NCBI RefSeq assembly: GCF_018141525.1
Contig: NZ_CP064655.1
Span: 496,001-560,000, forward strand
Origin: Miltoncostaea marina
Lineage (GTDB): Bacteria > Actinomycetota > Thermoleophilia > Miltoncostaeales > Miltoncostaeaceae
Reading direction: 5' to 3'
Length of the DNA stretch: 64,000 nt
Both the position numbers and the translations under genes were made by a program. Of the stretch, positions 35,631 to 43,967 are shown piece by piece; positions within the stretch are counted from its first letter, which is position 1; each line of letters opens with the position of its first letter. The notes beneath the pieces are model-generated. The model saw nothing but the letters and a program-made list of their open reading frames with translations, made no database searches and had not been told where the DNA came from.

Positions 35631-36569
35631 TTGCAGCTCGACGGCATCCACCACATCACCTGCATCACGCGGGACGCCCCGCGCAACGTGGACTTCTACG
35701 CGCGCGTGCTGGGGCTGCGCATGGTGAAGAAGACGGTCAACCAGGACGACCCGCGCGCCTACCACCTCTTCTACGCCGACGAGGCGGGCTCGCCCGGCGC
35801 GGACATCACCTTCTTCGAGTGGCCCGACCTGCCGCCGGGCCGCGCCGGGGCGGGGATGGTCGCCGCGATCGTGCACCGGGTCGCGTCGGAGGACGCGCTG
35901 GCGTTCTGGGAGGAGCGGCTGACCCGCGAGGGCGCGCCGGTGGAGCGCTCGCCCGGGCGGCTGCGCTTCGCGAACCCCGAGGGCCTCGCCCACGAGCTCG
36001 CGGTGGTCGAGACGGCCGACCCGCCCCTGGTGGCGCGGTCGGCCGAGGTGCCCGAGGAGCACGCCATCCAGGGGTTCGACTCCGTGCGCGCGCTGGTCGC
36101 CGACGTCGCCCACAGCGAGGCGATGGTGCGCCAGGTGCTGGGCTTCACGCCCGCGGGCGAGCGCACCTGGGAGTCGCGCGGCGAGCACCGCGGCTCGCGC
36201 ATCACCTTCGAGCGGGCCGCCGAGTGGGGCGTCCAGGGCGGCGGCACCGTGCACCACATCGCGTGGTCGGCGGCGCGCGCCGACCTCGACGGCTGGCGCG
36301 AGCGGATCATGGCCGTCGGCGGGCGCCCCACGCCGGTGATCGACCGGTTCTGGTTCGAGTCGGTCTACTTCCGGGAGCCGAGCGGCATCCTCTACGAGCT
36401 CGCCACCCGCGACGGGGCCGGCTTCGCCGCCGACGAGCCGGCCGAGCGCCTGGGCGAGCGGCTCACCCTGCCGCCCGACTTCGAGCACCTGCGGGACGAG
36501 CTCGAGCGCGAGCTGACGCCGCTGCCGGACGTGCGCCGCTGGCGCCCCGGGGCGCCGGCGGCCCCGTAG
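35631..36569 (+). CDS. VOC-family ring-cleaving dioxygenase
   Basis: A 312-residue protein with two glyoxalase/VOC modules. Likely metal ligands are in GIHHITCIT (first module), in GTVHHIAW at the start of the second, and in GILYELAT. It is close in architecture to MhqO/MhqA-type dioxygenases acting on hydroquinones or catechols. The start is TTG 35631, just after GAGAGGGGG. The frame upstream is Arg-rich and looks non-coding. Confidence 0.88.
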   Translation: MQLDGIHHITCITRDAPRNVDFYARVLGLRMVKKTVNQDDPRAYHLFYADEAGSPGADITFFEWPDLPPGRAGAGMVAAIVHRVASEDALAFWEERLTREGAPVERSPGRLRFANPEGLAHELAVVETADPPLVARSAEVPEEHAIQGFDSVRALVADVAHSEAMVRQVLGFTPAGERTWESRGEHRGSRITFERAAEWGVQGGGTVHHIAWSAARADLDGWRERIMAVGGRPTPVIDRFWFESVYFREPSGILYELATRDGAGFAADEPAERLGERLTLPPDFEHLRDELERELTPLPDVRRWRPGAPAAP

Positions 36570-36687
36570 GCCGGCCGCGCTCGGCGGTTCTGCGGGTTCG
36601 GGGCGCGCCCGGCTTGCCGCGGCGGCGCGCGCGCCAGTAGCCTCCCGCCGCGCCAACGCCGGGCGCGGTGGTCCCGGCGGCGCCGAC

Positions 36688-37047
36688 GTGAGGATGCGGT
36701 TGGCCTACCCCGAGCAGATCGGCGCGATCCTGCGCGGACGCCTGGACGAGTCGTCCGGGCGGCGCGTCTACGCCCTCGCGGGCGAGGTCGACGTCTCGGT
36801 CGCCCCCGGCCTGCGCGAGCGGCTGCTCGAGGTGGCCGGCGAGGGCCCCGCCGAGCTCGTCCTCGACCTGTCGGCGGTCGAGTTCCTCGACTCCTCGGGC
36901 GTGCGGGCCCTGGTCCAGGTGCAGGGCGCGCTCGCCGCGGCCGGCGGGCGCCTGGTGCTGCGGGCGATCCCGCGGGCGGCGATGCGCGTGCTGGAGATGG
37001 CGGCGGTGATCGACCGGTTCGACGTGGAGCCCGCCGCGGGCGCCTGA
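36688..37047 (+). CDS. STAS-domain anti-anti-sigma factor
   Basis: A 119-residue SpoIIAA/RsbV-like protein. The STAS fold is seen from YALAGEVDVSVAPGL to IDRFDVEP, with the phosphorylatable serine in VEFLDSSGVRAL. It should bind and sequester the anti-sigma kinase encoded next. The start is GTG 36688 or ATG 36694; neither has a strong ribosome site. Confidence 0.88.
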   Translation: MRMRLAYPEQIGAILRGRLDESSGRRVYALAGEVDVSVAPGLRERLLEVAGEGPAELVLDLSAVEFLDSSGVRALVQVQGALAAAGGRLVLRAIPRAAMRVLEMAAVIDRFDVEPAAGA

Positions 37048-37145
37048 CCGTCGCCGCGGACCCGGCGGGCGTGATCGCCGGGTCGATCGCGGGTACGCGG
37101 CCGGCGATCCGATGGCGGGGACCCGCCGGAGAGGAGCCAGGTCAC

Positions 37146-37526
37146 GTGCCGGCCGAGATCCTGCTGGAGCGCCGCCTCCCGCCGCTGCCGACGGCGCCCG
37201 CCGAAGCGCGCCGCTGCCTGCGCGAGCGGCTGCGTGGCGCGCTGCCGGAGGGCCGGCTCGACGACGTGCTGCTGGTGGCGTCCGAGCTCGTGGCGAACAG
37301 CGTGATGCACGCGGGGCTCGGCCCGGGCGACGCCGTGCGCCTGCGGCTGCGGCGCGTCGCCGAGGGCGTGCGCGTCGAGGTGAGCGACGCGGGCGGCGGC
37401 TACCGGCCGGACCGCGGCGGAGGGGCCGGCGGGCGCGGTCTGGGGCTCGTCGCCGGTCTCAGCTCCTGCTGGGGGCTGCGCAGCGACGGCGGGACGGCGG
37501 TCTGGGCCGAGCTGCCGGCCGCCTGA
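37146..37526 (+). CDS. RsbW-like anti-sigma factor kinase (HATPase_c)
   Basis: A 126-residue GHKL ATPase with N-box ELVANSVMHAG, G1-type VSDAGGG and the GGRGLGLV loop. It is typical of serine kinases that regulate alternative sigma factors and is paired with the STAS protein upstream. GTG 37146 follows GAGGAG. A longer start at 37071 is possible. No sigma factor gene is adjacent. Confidence 0.85.
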   Translation: MPAEILLERRLPPLPTAPAEARRCLRERLRGALPEGRLDDVLLVASELVANSVMHAGLGPGDAVRLRLRRVAEGVRVEVSDAGGGYRPDRGGGAGGRGLGLVAGLSSCWGLRSDGGTAVWAELPAA

Positions 37527-37543
37527 GGCGGCCCCCCCCGTCC

Positions 37544-38311
37544 TCAGGGGCGGGCGGCCTGGGGGGCGACGTCCGCGTCCCACACCGCGGGCGCCGCGCC
37601 GAGGTCCGGCAGGCCCACGGGGCACCGGCCGCGGTAGAGGCGCCAGCGCGCGCGGCCGTCGGCCGTCCACCGCTCGCGGCGGAGGCTGAGCGGGCCGATG
37701 CGGAGCATCGCGATCGTGCCCATCGCGGTCGCGCGGCGGCGGCGGAAGGCCCGGTAGACGCCCCGGTTGGCGACGTCGACGCCGCCGAGGATGCGGGTGA
37801 CGCCCTCCTCCGCGAGCGCCGCGCTGCCCTCGAAGCCGATCTGGCCGAGCAGGCGCCGGCCGCGGACGGTCGGGGTGACGTCGAAGTCGTAGCCCCAGGC
37901 GTCGCGGGGGCCGAGCAGGAACTCCACGCCCTCCTCGTCCCAGGCGTGGAAGCGGTACCAGGCGTACGCCAGCAGCGCGCCGGCGCCGTCGAGGCAGAGC
38001 CGCGCCCGGTCGCCCACCGCCATGCGGGCCTCGACCTCCGCCGCGGTGAGGCCGAACGCCGTCAGCAGCGCGACGTCCTCGGGCCCCGCCCACCGGTAGC
38101 GCAGGTCGTCGACCGGCGCGTCGGGGTCGATCGGGTACTCCATCACCGTGAACCACTCCACCCGCCCGACCCGCTCGGGCAGCAGGCGGGCCAGGGTGAT
38201 GTAGGCGATCACCCTGCCGCCCACCTCGCGGTGCAGGCGCCGCATCGTCCTGACGCGGCGGCGCGCGGCGTCGGCGACGGGTGCGAGCGCGGGGTGGAGA
38301 CGGGTCGGCAC
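37544..38311 (-). CDS. GNAT-like acetyltransferase-fold protein
   Basis: A 255-residue protein whose C-terminal half resembles a GNAT/FemAB-like domain: beta-strands carry GALLAYAWYRFHAWDEE and GYDFDVTPTVRGRRLLGQIG, and a helix then VANRGVYRAFRRRR before a strand. The N-terminal half is less clear. The substrate is unknown. GTG 38311 is chosen because the upstream frame turns Arg-rich. An internal ATG at MRRLHREVGG is possible. Confidence 0.6.
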   Translation of the reverse strand: MPTRLHPALAPVADAARRRVRTMRRLHREVGGRVIAYITLARLLPERVGRVEWFTVMEYPIDPDAPVDDLRYRWAGPEDVALLTAFGLTAAEVEARMAVGDRARLCLDGAGALLAYAWYRFHAWDEEGVEFLLGPRDAWGYDFDVTPTVRGRRLLGQIGFEGSAALAEEGVTRILGGVDVANRGVYRAFRRRRATAMGTIAMLRIGPLSLRRERWTADGRARWRLYRGRCPVGLPDLGAAPAVWDADVAPQAARP

Positions 38312-38400
38312 ACCGGGTAGTAGACGCGACCGGGCGCCGCCCGCCACCCCTCGTTCGTGCTGTCCGGGTGGATAGTTCACAGGTTCCGGCGCGCCCGGCC

Positions 38401-38643
38401 CTAGTCGCCCGGGGAGCCCGCGCCCGCGGCGCACAGCCCGCTCAGCTCCCGGTCGGAGGTCAGCGTCGCCCAGAGCGTCTCGAGCTGCGGCCGGGTCAGC
38501 CGCCGCTCCGCCGCGGCGATGGCGTCCTCGAGCTCCTCCCCGGACCACGCGCCGGCGGCGAGCTGCTCCTTCGCGCGCTGGCGCAGCCGGTGGGCGGCCA
38601 TCCTGCCCAGCTCGTCCTCCCACGCATCGAGCGGAAGCGTCAC
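38401..38643 (-). CDS. Small hypothetical helical protein
   Basis: An 80-residue acidic/basic helical protein (ELGRMAAHRLRQRAKEQLAAG) with Cys only near the C-terminus. GTG 38643 is chosen because GGAGGAGGG lies directly before it. The frame stays open to 38736 but lacks a ribosome site there. No family was recognised. Confidence 0.55.
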   Translation of the reverse strand: MTLPLDAWEDELGRMAAHRLRQRAKEQLAAGAWSGEELEDAIAAAERRLTRPQLETLWATLTSDRELSGLCAAGAGSPGD

Positions 38644-38780
38644 GGTCCCTCCTCCCACGTTGCTCACGAGGCCCCTCATCGGCCGGCCGGGCGGGCACTG
38701 AAGGGCCGGGGACCGGGGACGGGCGCGCGCGGACACCGGGCCCGGCGGCCCGGGGGCCGCGCGCGTGCGAACCTGGGGCC

Positions 38781-39677
38781 GTGCCGCGCGCCCGTCGCCT
38801 CATCGCCGCCCTCCTCGTGGCCGCCGCGGCGGCCCTCGCCGGCGCGTGCGGCGACGGCGGCGCGTCGGCCGCCGCCACGGCCGGGCCCGCGGCGACGGAC
38901 CGCTTCGACGCGGGGCGGGCCTGGGCCGACCTGCGCCGGCAGGTGGCGATGGGCCCCCGGCCGGCCGGCTCGCCCGCCTCGCGCCGCCTGGCCGCATACC
39001 TGCGCGCGCGGCTGCCGCGGGGCCGGTTCGAGGCCGTGCCGGGCGGCCTGCGCAACGTCGTGGGGGCGCTGCCCGGGCGCGGCCGGCCGATCCTCGTCGG
39101 CGCCCACTACGACACGAAGGACCTCCCCGGCTTCGTGGGGGCCAACGACGGCGCCGGCGGCGTGGCGGTGGTGCTGGAGGTGGCGCGCGCGCTGCGCACC
39201 GGCCAGCGCGCGTGCCAGCGGCCCATCCGCTTCGTGATGTTCGACGGCGAGGAGAGCTCGCGCGGCTCGACCGACTTCCTGCGCGACGGGATGCGCGGCA
39301 GCCGCTTCCACGCGGCCACCGCGCGGCCGCTGCCGCTCGTGGCGGTGATCGTCGACTTCGTCGCCGACCGCGACCTGTCGATCCCGCGCGAGGCCACCTC
39401 GGACCCGCGCGTCTGGGCGCGCCTGCGGCGCGCGGCGGCGGCGGTCGGCGCAGCCCGGGTCTTCCAGGGCGGCACGGGCGCCGCGGTGTACGACGACCAC
39501 ACGCCGTTCCTCGAGGCGGGCGTGCCGGCCATCGACCTGATCGACTTCGACTACCCGCACTTCCACCGGCGCAGCGACGACCTGCGCGCCGTCTCGCCGC
39601 GCAGCCTCGACGCCGTGGGGGAGACGCTCGTCGAGCTGCTGCGGCGCATGCGCGCCGACGGCTGCCGGGCGCGCTGA
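38781..39677 (+). CDS. M28-family lipoprotein peptidase / glutaminyl-cyclase-like
   Basis: A 298-residue exported zinc enzyme anchored as a lipoprotein (LAGAC lipobox at about residue 23). Zinc ligands and catalytic acids fit M28: HYDTKD, NDGAGG, DGEESS, and a late DDHTPF with FDYPHFHRRSDD. The overall length and the DYPHFH segment resemble bacterial glutaminyl-peptide cyclotransferases. Cyclase or aminopeptidase activity cannot be separated by eye. The start is GTG 38781. Confidence 0.85.
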   Translation: MPRARRLIAALLVAAAAALAGACGDGGASAAATAGPAATDRFDAGRAWADLRRQVAMGPRPAGSPASRRLAAYLRARLPRGRFEAVPGGLRNVVGALPGRGRPILVGAHYDTKDLPGFVGANDGAGGVAVVLEVARALRTGQRACQRPIRFVMFDGEESSRGSTDFLRDGMRGSRFHAATARPLPLVAVIVDFVADRDLSIPREATSDPRVWARLRRAAAAVGAARVFQGGTGAAVYDDHTPFLEAGVPAIDLIDFDYPHFHRRSDDLRAVSPRSLDAVGETLVELLRRMRADGCRAR

Positions 39678-39708
39678 CGGCCGCGCGGGGCGCGGGCGCC
39701 CGGCGCGC

Positions 39709-39903
39709 TCAGGCGGCGCGGGCGGGCGCCGGCGGCCGCGAGGCGCCGGCGGGGCGCCGCCGCCGCCCGGTCACCTCGACGCCGGCGCGGCCGCACCAGC
39801 AGACGTACGCCACCCGGATGCCCTCCCCGGTGGCGCGCATGGAGATGATCTGCCGCGGGCCGATGAGCGTGCGGCCGCAGTCGGGGCAATGGACGTCGAG
39901 CAT
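39709..39903 (-). CDS. Small zinc-ribbon-like protein
   Basis: A 64-residue protein with a zinc-ribbon pattern: CPDCG near the start and CWCG about 30 residues later. A basic Pro/Ala-rich tail follows. ATG 39903 is preceded by GGAGGACC. It is divergent from the MocR-like regulator and shares its control region. Confidence 0.6.
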   Translation of the reverse strand: MLDVHCPDCGRTLIGPRQIISMRATGEGIRVAYVCWCGRAGVEVTGRRRRPAGASRPPAPARAA

Positions 39904-39968
39904 CGCGGGTGGTCCTCCTGTCGCCGGTCCCCTCGCGCGGGGAACGCCGCCGCCGCCGCGTGGGTGAG

Positions 39969-40022
39969 GGTCCAATCGAGGTCGATTGGACCGCGAAGCG
40001 GCGCGTGGGGCGGGATTGGACC
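39969..40022. promoter_or_regulatory. Probable MocR operator with inverted and direct repeats
   Basis: GGTCCAATCGA (39969-39979) and TCGATTGGACC (39982-39992) form a perfect dyad. A third half-site ATTGGACC recurs at 40015-40022, exactly 30 bp (about three helical turns) after the second (39985-39992). MocR/GabR-type regulators bind such mixed inverted and direct sites. The array lies between the divergent zinc-ribbon gene and the MocR gene. Confidence 0.65.
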
Positions 40023-40078
40023 CATGTCACACCCCGGCACGCTTGCCATCAAGAGCCTTTACCGGGATATTGGTCTGC

Positions 40079-41536
40079 GTGAAGGTGGACGCCACCCGGC
40101 TCGCAACCCTCATCGGCTCGTGGGCCGCGGGATCCGGCCCCCTGTACGAGCGGCTCGCCGCGGCCGTGGCCGGGGCGATCGACCGCGGCGAGCTGCCGCC
40201 CGGCGCCGTGCTGCCGACCGAGCGCGAGCTGGCGGCGCGCATGGCGGTCAGCCGCACGACGGTGGTGGGCGCCTACGGGCTGCTGAAGGCGCGCGGTCGC
40301 CTCGGGAGCCGCCAGGGCAGGGGCACATGGGTGGCCGGTCCGCCGCCGGGGCGCCCCCCGGCCGAGCGCTCGTTCTCGGCGGAGCTCTACGCCGGCATCC
40401 TCGGCGGGCCGACCGACCTGATCGAGCTGACGGCCGCCTGCCCGCCGGCCACCTCGCTCGTGCGCCGGGGCATGGCCGGGCTGCCGCCGGAGCGCCTCGT
40501 CGACAGCGTGGCGGGCACCGGCTACCTGCCCGCCGGGCTGCCGGCGCTGCGCGAGGCGATCGCCGCCCACATGACCGCGACGGGCCTGCCGACGGCGCCC
40601 GACGAGGTGCTGGTGACCACCGGCGCGCAGCAGGCGATCGGGCTCGCGGCGACCCTCCTCGGGGCGGCCGGCGAGACGGTGCTCATGGAGGAGGCCACCT
40701 TCCCCGGCGCCCTCGACGTCGTGCGCGGCGCCGGCATGCGGCCGGTGGCGGTCGCGCTCGACGCCGAGGGCGTCGTGCCGGAGGCGCTGCAGGACCTGCT
40801 CGAGCGGGTGCGGCCGGCGTTCGTCTACCTCGTGCCGGCCAACCAGAATCCGACCGGCTCCGTGCTGCCCGCGGCGCGGGCGCGCGAGGTGGCCGAGCTG
40901 TCGGCGCGCTACCGGGTGCCGGTGGTCGAGGACCTGGCGCTGGAGCACCTGCGCCTGGACGAGCGCCCGCGCCCGGCGCCGATCCTCGCCGCCGGGCCGG
41001 ACGCCGCCTCGATGGTGATCGGGTCGCTGTCGAAGGTGCTGTGGGGCGGGCTGCGGGTGGGCTGGATCCGCGCCGCGAGGCCCACGGTCGAGCGGCTGAT
41101 GCGGCTGAAGATCGTCGCCGACATGGGCAGCCCGGTGCTGGCGCAGGCGCTCGCCGCCGAGCTCGTGCCGCGCTTCGGCGAGGCCGTGGCCGAGCGGCTG
41201 GCGTTCCTGCGCGAGCGCCACGCCGCGCTGACCGGCGCGCTGGCCGAGCACCTGCCGTCGTGGACCTGGGAGGAGCCGCGCGGCGGCTGCACGCTGTGGG
41301 TGCGCATCCCCTCGGGCGACGCGCGCGGGCTGGGGCAGGTGGCCCAGCGTTGCGGCGTCAACCTGGTGCCCGGGCAGGTGCTCTCGGTGGAGGGCCGCCA
41401 CGCCGACCGGCTGCGGCTGCCGTTCGTGCACGAGCCCGAGGTCATCGCCGAGGCCGTGCGCCGGCTGGCCGTCGCGTGGGAGATCCACGCCGGCTCCCCG
41501 GCGCCGGCGCGGGAGCCCGCAGGGCTGATCGTCTGA
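40079..41536 (+). CDS. MocR-type PLP-dependent transcriptional regulator (GntR HTH plus aminotransferase domain)
   Basis: A 485-residue fusion. An N-terminal GntR winged helix (about 15-85; LPTERELAARMAVSRTTVVG) precedes a class I/II aminotransferase-like domain. The PLP lysine is in GSLSKVLWGG, with supporting motifs VPANQNPTGS and VEDLALEH. Relatives (GabR, PdxR, TauR) sense amino compounds or PLP. It probably autoregulates and controls azlCD downstream, whose start overlaps its stop. The start is GTG 40079. Confidence 0.92.
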   Translation: MKVDATRLATLIGSWAAGSGPLYERLAAAVAGAIDRGELPPGAVLPTERELAARMAVSRTTVVGAYGLLKARGRLGSRQGRGTWVAGPPPGRPPAERSFSAELYAGILGGPTDLIELTAACPPATSLVRRGMAGLPPERLVDSVAGTGYLPAGLPALREAIAAHMTATGLPTAPDEVLVTTGAQQAIGLAATLLGAAGETVLMEEATFPGALDVVRGAGMRPVAVALDAEGVVPEALQDLLERVRPAFVYLVPANQNPTGSVLPAARAREVAELSARYRVPVVEDLALEHLRLDERPRPAPILAAGPDAASMVIGSLSKVLWGGLRVGWIRAARPTVERLMRLKIVADMGSPVLAQALAAELVPRFGEAVAERLAFLRERHAALTGALAEHLPSWTWEEPRGGCTLWVRIPSGDARGLGQVAQRCGVNLVPGQVLSVEGRHADRLRLPFVHEPEVIAEAVRRLAVAWEIHAGSPAPAREPAGLIV

Positions 41537-42231
41537 GCCGGCCGGCTGGGAGCGAGCGCGCGGCGGACCGCGCGATCGTCCGCCAGGCGCTGGCCATCGC
41601 GGTGGCGGTCGGCGCCTTCGGGCTCTCCTTCGGCGTGCTCGCCGCCGAGGCGGGCCTCGGCCTGCCGGAGGCCGCGGCCCTGTCCTCGCTCGTCTTCGCG
41701 GGCTCGACCCAGCTCGCGGCGGTCGGCGTGATCGCCGAGGGCGGCACCGCCGCCGCGGCGGTCCTGAGCGGCCTGCTGCTGGCCGCGCGCAGCGTGGCGT
41801 TCGGCGTCGCGCTGGCGCCGGTGCTGCGCGGCCCCCTGCGCACCCGCCTGCTGGCCTCGCACCTGCTCATCGACGAGTCGGCCGCCCTGGCCGCCGCCCA
41901 GCGCGGGCGGCGCGAGGCGCGGCGGGCCTTCGCCGCGGCCGGCGTGGCGGTGTTCCTGCTCTGGAACGCGGGCACGGTGCTCGGCTGGCTGCTCACCGAC
42001 GCGATCGATGTCGCCACGGTCGGCCTGGACGCGGCGATCCCGGCGGCCTTCGTGGCGCTGCTCGCGCCGCGGCTCGAGCGGCCGGCCGCCCGCGCGGCGG
42101 CGCTCGCCGGGGCCGCGATCGCGCTCGCGCTCACGCCGATCACCGCGGCCGGCGTGCCGATCCTGCTGGCCTCGCTCGGCGCCCTTGCGGGGCTCGCGGC
42201 CGAGCGGCGGGCGCGGCGGGCCGCCCGGTGA
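41533..42231 (+). CDS. azlC: AzlC-like branched-chain amino-acid exporter subunit
   Basis: A 232-residue polytopic membrane protein with the AzlC signature (FGLSFGVLAAEAGLGL, FAGSTQLAAVGV). With AzlD it exports branched-chain or analogue amino acids. There is no ATG, GTG or TTG near the expected N-terminus. The best start is CTG 41533, which overlaps the MocR stop as CTGA, mirroring the ATGA/GTGA overlaps seen elsewhere. A GTG about 60 bases upstream, inside mocR, is the alternative. Confidence 0.85.
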   Translation: MSRPAGSERAADRAIVRQALAIAVAVGAFGLSFGVLAAEAGLGLPEAAALSSLVFAGSTQLAAVGVIAEGGTAAAAVLSGLLLAARSVAFGVALAPVLRGPLRTRLLASHLLIDESAALAAAQRGRREARRAFAAAGVAVFLLWNAGTVLGWLLTDAIDVATVGLDAAIPAAFVALLAPRLERPAARAAALAGAAIALALTPITAAGVPILLASLGALAGLAAERRARRAAR

Positions 42232-42530
42232 GCTGGACGGCGATCCTCGCGCTGGCGGCCGGCACCTACGCGCTGAAGGCGGCCGGGCCGCTGCTGCTGG
42301 GCGGGCGCGAGCTGCCGGGCCTCGTGGCCCGCGTCGCCGACCTGCTGCCGGCGGCGCTGCTCGCGGCGCTCGTCGCGACGCAGGGCCTCACCGCCGACGG
42401 CGATTTGACGGTGGACGCGCGGGCCGCGGGGGTCGCCGCCGCGCTCGTCGTGGCCTGGCGGCGCGGCTCGTTCCTGCTCATCGTGGCCGTGGCGATGGCC
42501 GTCACCGCGCTCGTGCGCGCCCTCGCCTGA
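42228..42530 (+). CDS. azlD: AzlD-like branched-chain amino-acid exporter subunit
   Basis: A 100-residue membrane protein with three to four helices, the usual small partner of AzlC (GTYALKAAGPLLLGGRELPG and LLPAALLAALVATQGL). GTG 42228 overlaps the azlC stop. Confidence 0.9.
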   Translation: MSWTAILALAAGTYALKAAGPLLLGGRELPGLVARVADLLPAALLAALVATQGLTADGDLTVDARAAGVAAALVVAWRRGSFLLIVAVAMAVTALVRALA

Positions 42531-42657
42531 GCGGCCGCTCCGGGGACGCCCGCGACCCCGGCCGCGCTGGCCTCGTACACCGTAAGGGCATTAGGCTCGC
42601 CCGGACCGGGCCGGACCCTCCACGACGGGGCCCGCCGACCGTGTGAAAGGGGCGCAT

Positions 42658-43929
42658 ATGAGACGACGGCGCACGATGGCGTCACTCCTGATGATCGGGG
42701 CCCTCGGCCTCGGGGGCGGCCTGGTGGCCGGCTGCGGCGACGACGACGAGGGCGGCGGCGACGTCGGCGCGCTGAAGGTCGGCGTGCTCGTGCCGCTGAC
42801 CGGCGACCTCGCCGCGTTCGGCGGCCCCGGCTCGGACGCGGCCAACCTGGCCGCCGCGCAGGTCAACGCCGCCGCCGGCGACACCGGGCTCGACCTGACG
42901 CTGATCACCGAGGACACCAAGACCGACGCGCAGGGCGCCCAGGAGGCGGCGACGAAGCTCGTCGAGAGCGACGGCGTCTCGGCGATCGCCGGTCCGTGGG
43001 CCTCGCCCGAGCTCATCCCGACGGCCGAGAACGTGACGATCGCGGCCGGCGTGCCGGTCGTGACCCCGTCGGCGACCGGCCCGGACATCACCGACCTGGA
43101 CGACGACGGGCTCGTGTTCCGCACGGTGCCCTCGGACAGCCTGCAGGGCAAGGTGCTCGCGACCGTGGTCGCGGACGCCCTCGGCGCGGACGCCACCGTC
43201 GTGACCGCCAACCGCAACGACACCTACGGCACGCGCCTGGTGGAGGAGTTCACGAAGGCCTTCGAGGAGGCCGGCGGCACTGTGGCGCGCAACGTCGCCT
43301 ACAACCCCGAGGCCGCGAGCCTCAACTCCGAGGCGAGCCAGATCGTCCAGGGCGACCCCGACGGCTGGGTGATCATCGACTACCCGGAGACCTGGTCGAA
43401 GATGGGGCCGGCGCTCGTGCGCACGGGCAGCTGGGACCCGGCGAAGACCTTCACCGCCGACGGCCTGCGCTCCAGCGACCTGCCCGAGTCGGCCGGCCGC
43501 CAGACCACCGAGGGGATGCGCGGCACCACGCCGACCGCCCTCGAGGGCCCCGCGGAGCCCGCGTTCGACGCCCTCTGGAAGCAGGAGATCGGCAAGCCGC
43601 GGCAGACATACGACGCCCAGAACTTCGACGCGGTGATCCTCATCGCGCTGGCGGCGGCGGCGGCCGGCTCGAGCGATCCCGGCGACATCGCCGCGAAGCT
43701 CGGCGACGTCTCGGCGGCCCCGGGCACCAAGTACACGTTCGAGCAGCTCGACGAGGCCCTCGCGGCCGCGGCTGACGGCGAGGACATCGACTACGAGGGC
43801 GCCTCCGGCCCGATCGACCTGGACGAGAACGGCGACCCGGTCGCCGCGAACTACGCGACCTGGTCGTACACCGGCGGCAAGCTCGTGGACGACACGGACA
43901 ACGTCATCCCGGTGACGCCCGAGGACTAG
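42658..43929 (+). CDS. livK: Branched-chain amino-acid ABC transporter substrate-binding lipoprotein
   Basis: A 423-residue periplasmic-binding-type lipoprotein (lipobox LVAGC at about residues 20-24, then an acidic DDDEGGG linker). The Peripla_BP_6 fold is recognised by VGVLVPLTGDLAAFGGPGS and by IAGPWASPELIPTAENV. It should deliver Leu/Ile/Val or a related ligand to the permease encoded on the opposite strand. ATG 42658 follows AAAGGGG. A GTG at 42643 is less likely. Confidence 0.92.
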   Translation: MRRRRTMASLLMIGALGLGGGLVAGCGDDDEGGGDVGALKVGVLVPLTGDLAAFGGPGSDAANLAAAQVNAAAGDTGLDLTLITEDTKTDAQGAQEAATKLVESDGVSAIAGPWASPELIPTAENVTIAAGVPVVTPSATGPDITDLDDDGLVFRTVPSDSLQGKVLATVVADALGADATVVTANRNDTYGTRLVEEFTKAFEEAGGTVARNVAYNPEAASLNSEASQIVQGDPDGWVIIDYPETWSKMGPALVRTGSWDPAKTFTADGLRSSDLPESAGRQTTEGMRGTTPTALEGPAEPAFDALWKQEIGKPRQTYDAQNFDAVILIALAAAAAGSSDPGDIAAKLGDVSAAPGTKYTFEQLDEALAAAADGEDIDYEGASGPIDLDENGDPVAANYATWSYTGGKLVDDTDNVIPVTPED

Positions 43930-43941
43930 GGACGGGCCGGT

Positions 43942-43967
43942 GCGCGGCGCCTACGAGGGCGCCGCGC
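43942..43967. terminator. Bidirectional terminator between livK and livF
   Basis: GCGCGGCGCC (43942-43951) and GGCGCCGCGC (43958-43967) flank a TACGAG loop. The hairpin covers the livF stop codon and lies just past the livK stop, so it can serve both converging transcripts. Confidence 0.65.

Noticed and set aside
33966-36656. Very long minus-strand open frame (896 codons)
   Set aside because: It is antisense to the dioxygenase gene and overlaps the HtrA gene in another frame. The product is Arg/Gly/Pro-rich without domains, the usual shadow effect in high-GC DNA.
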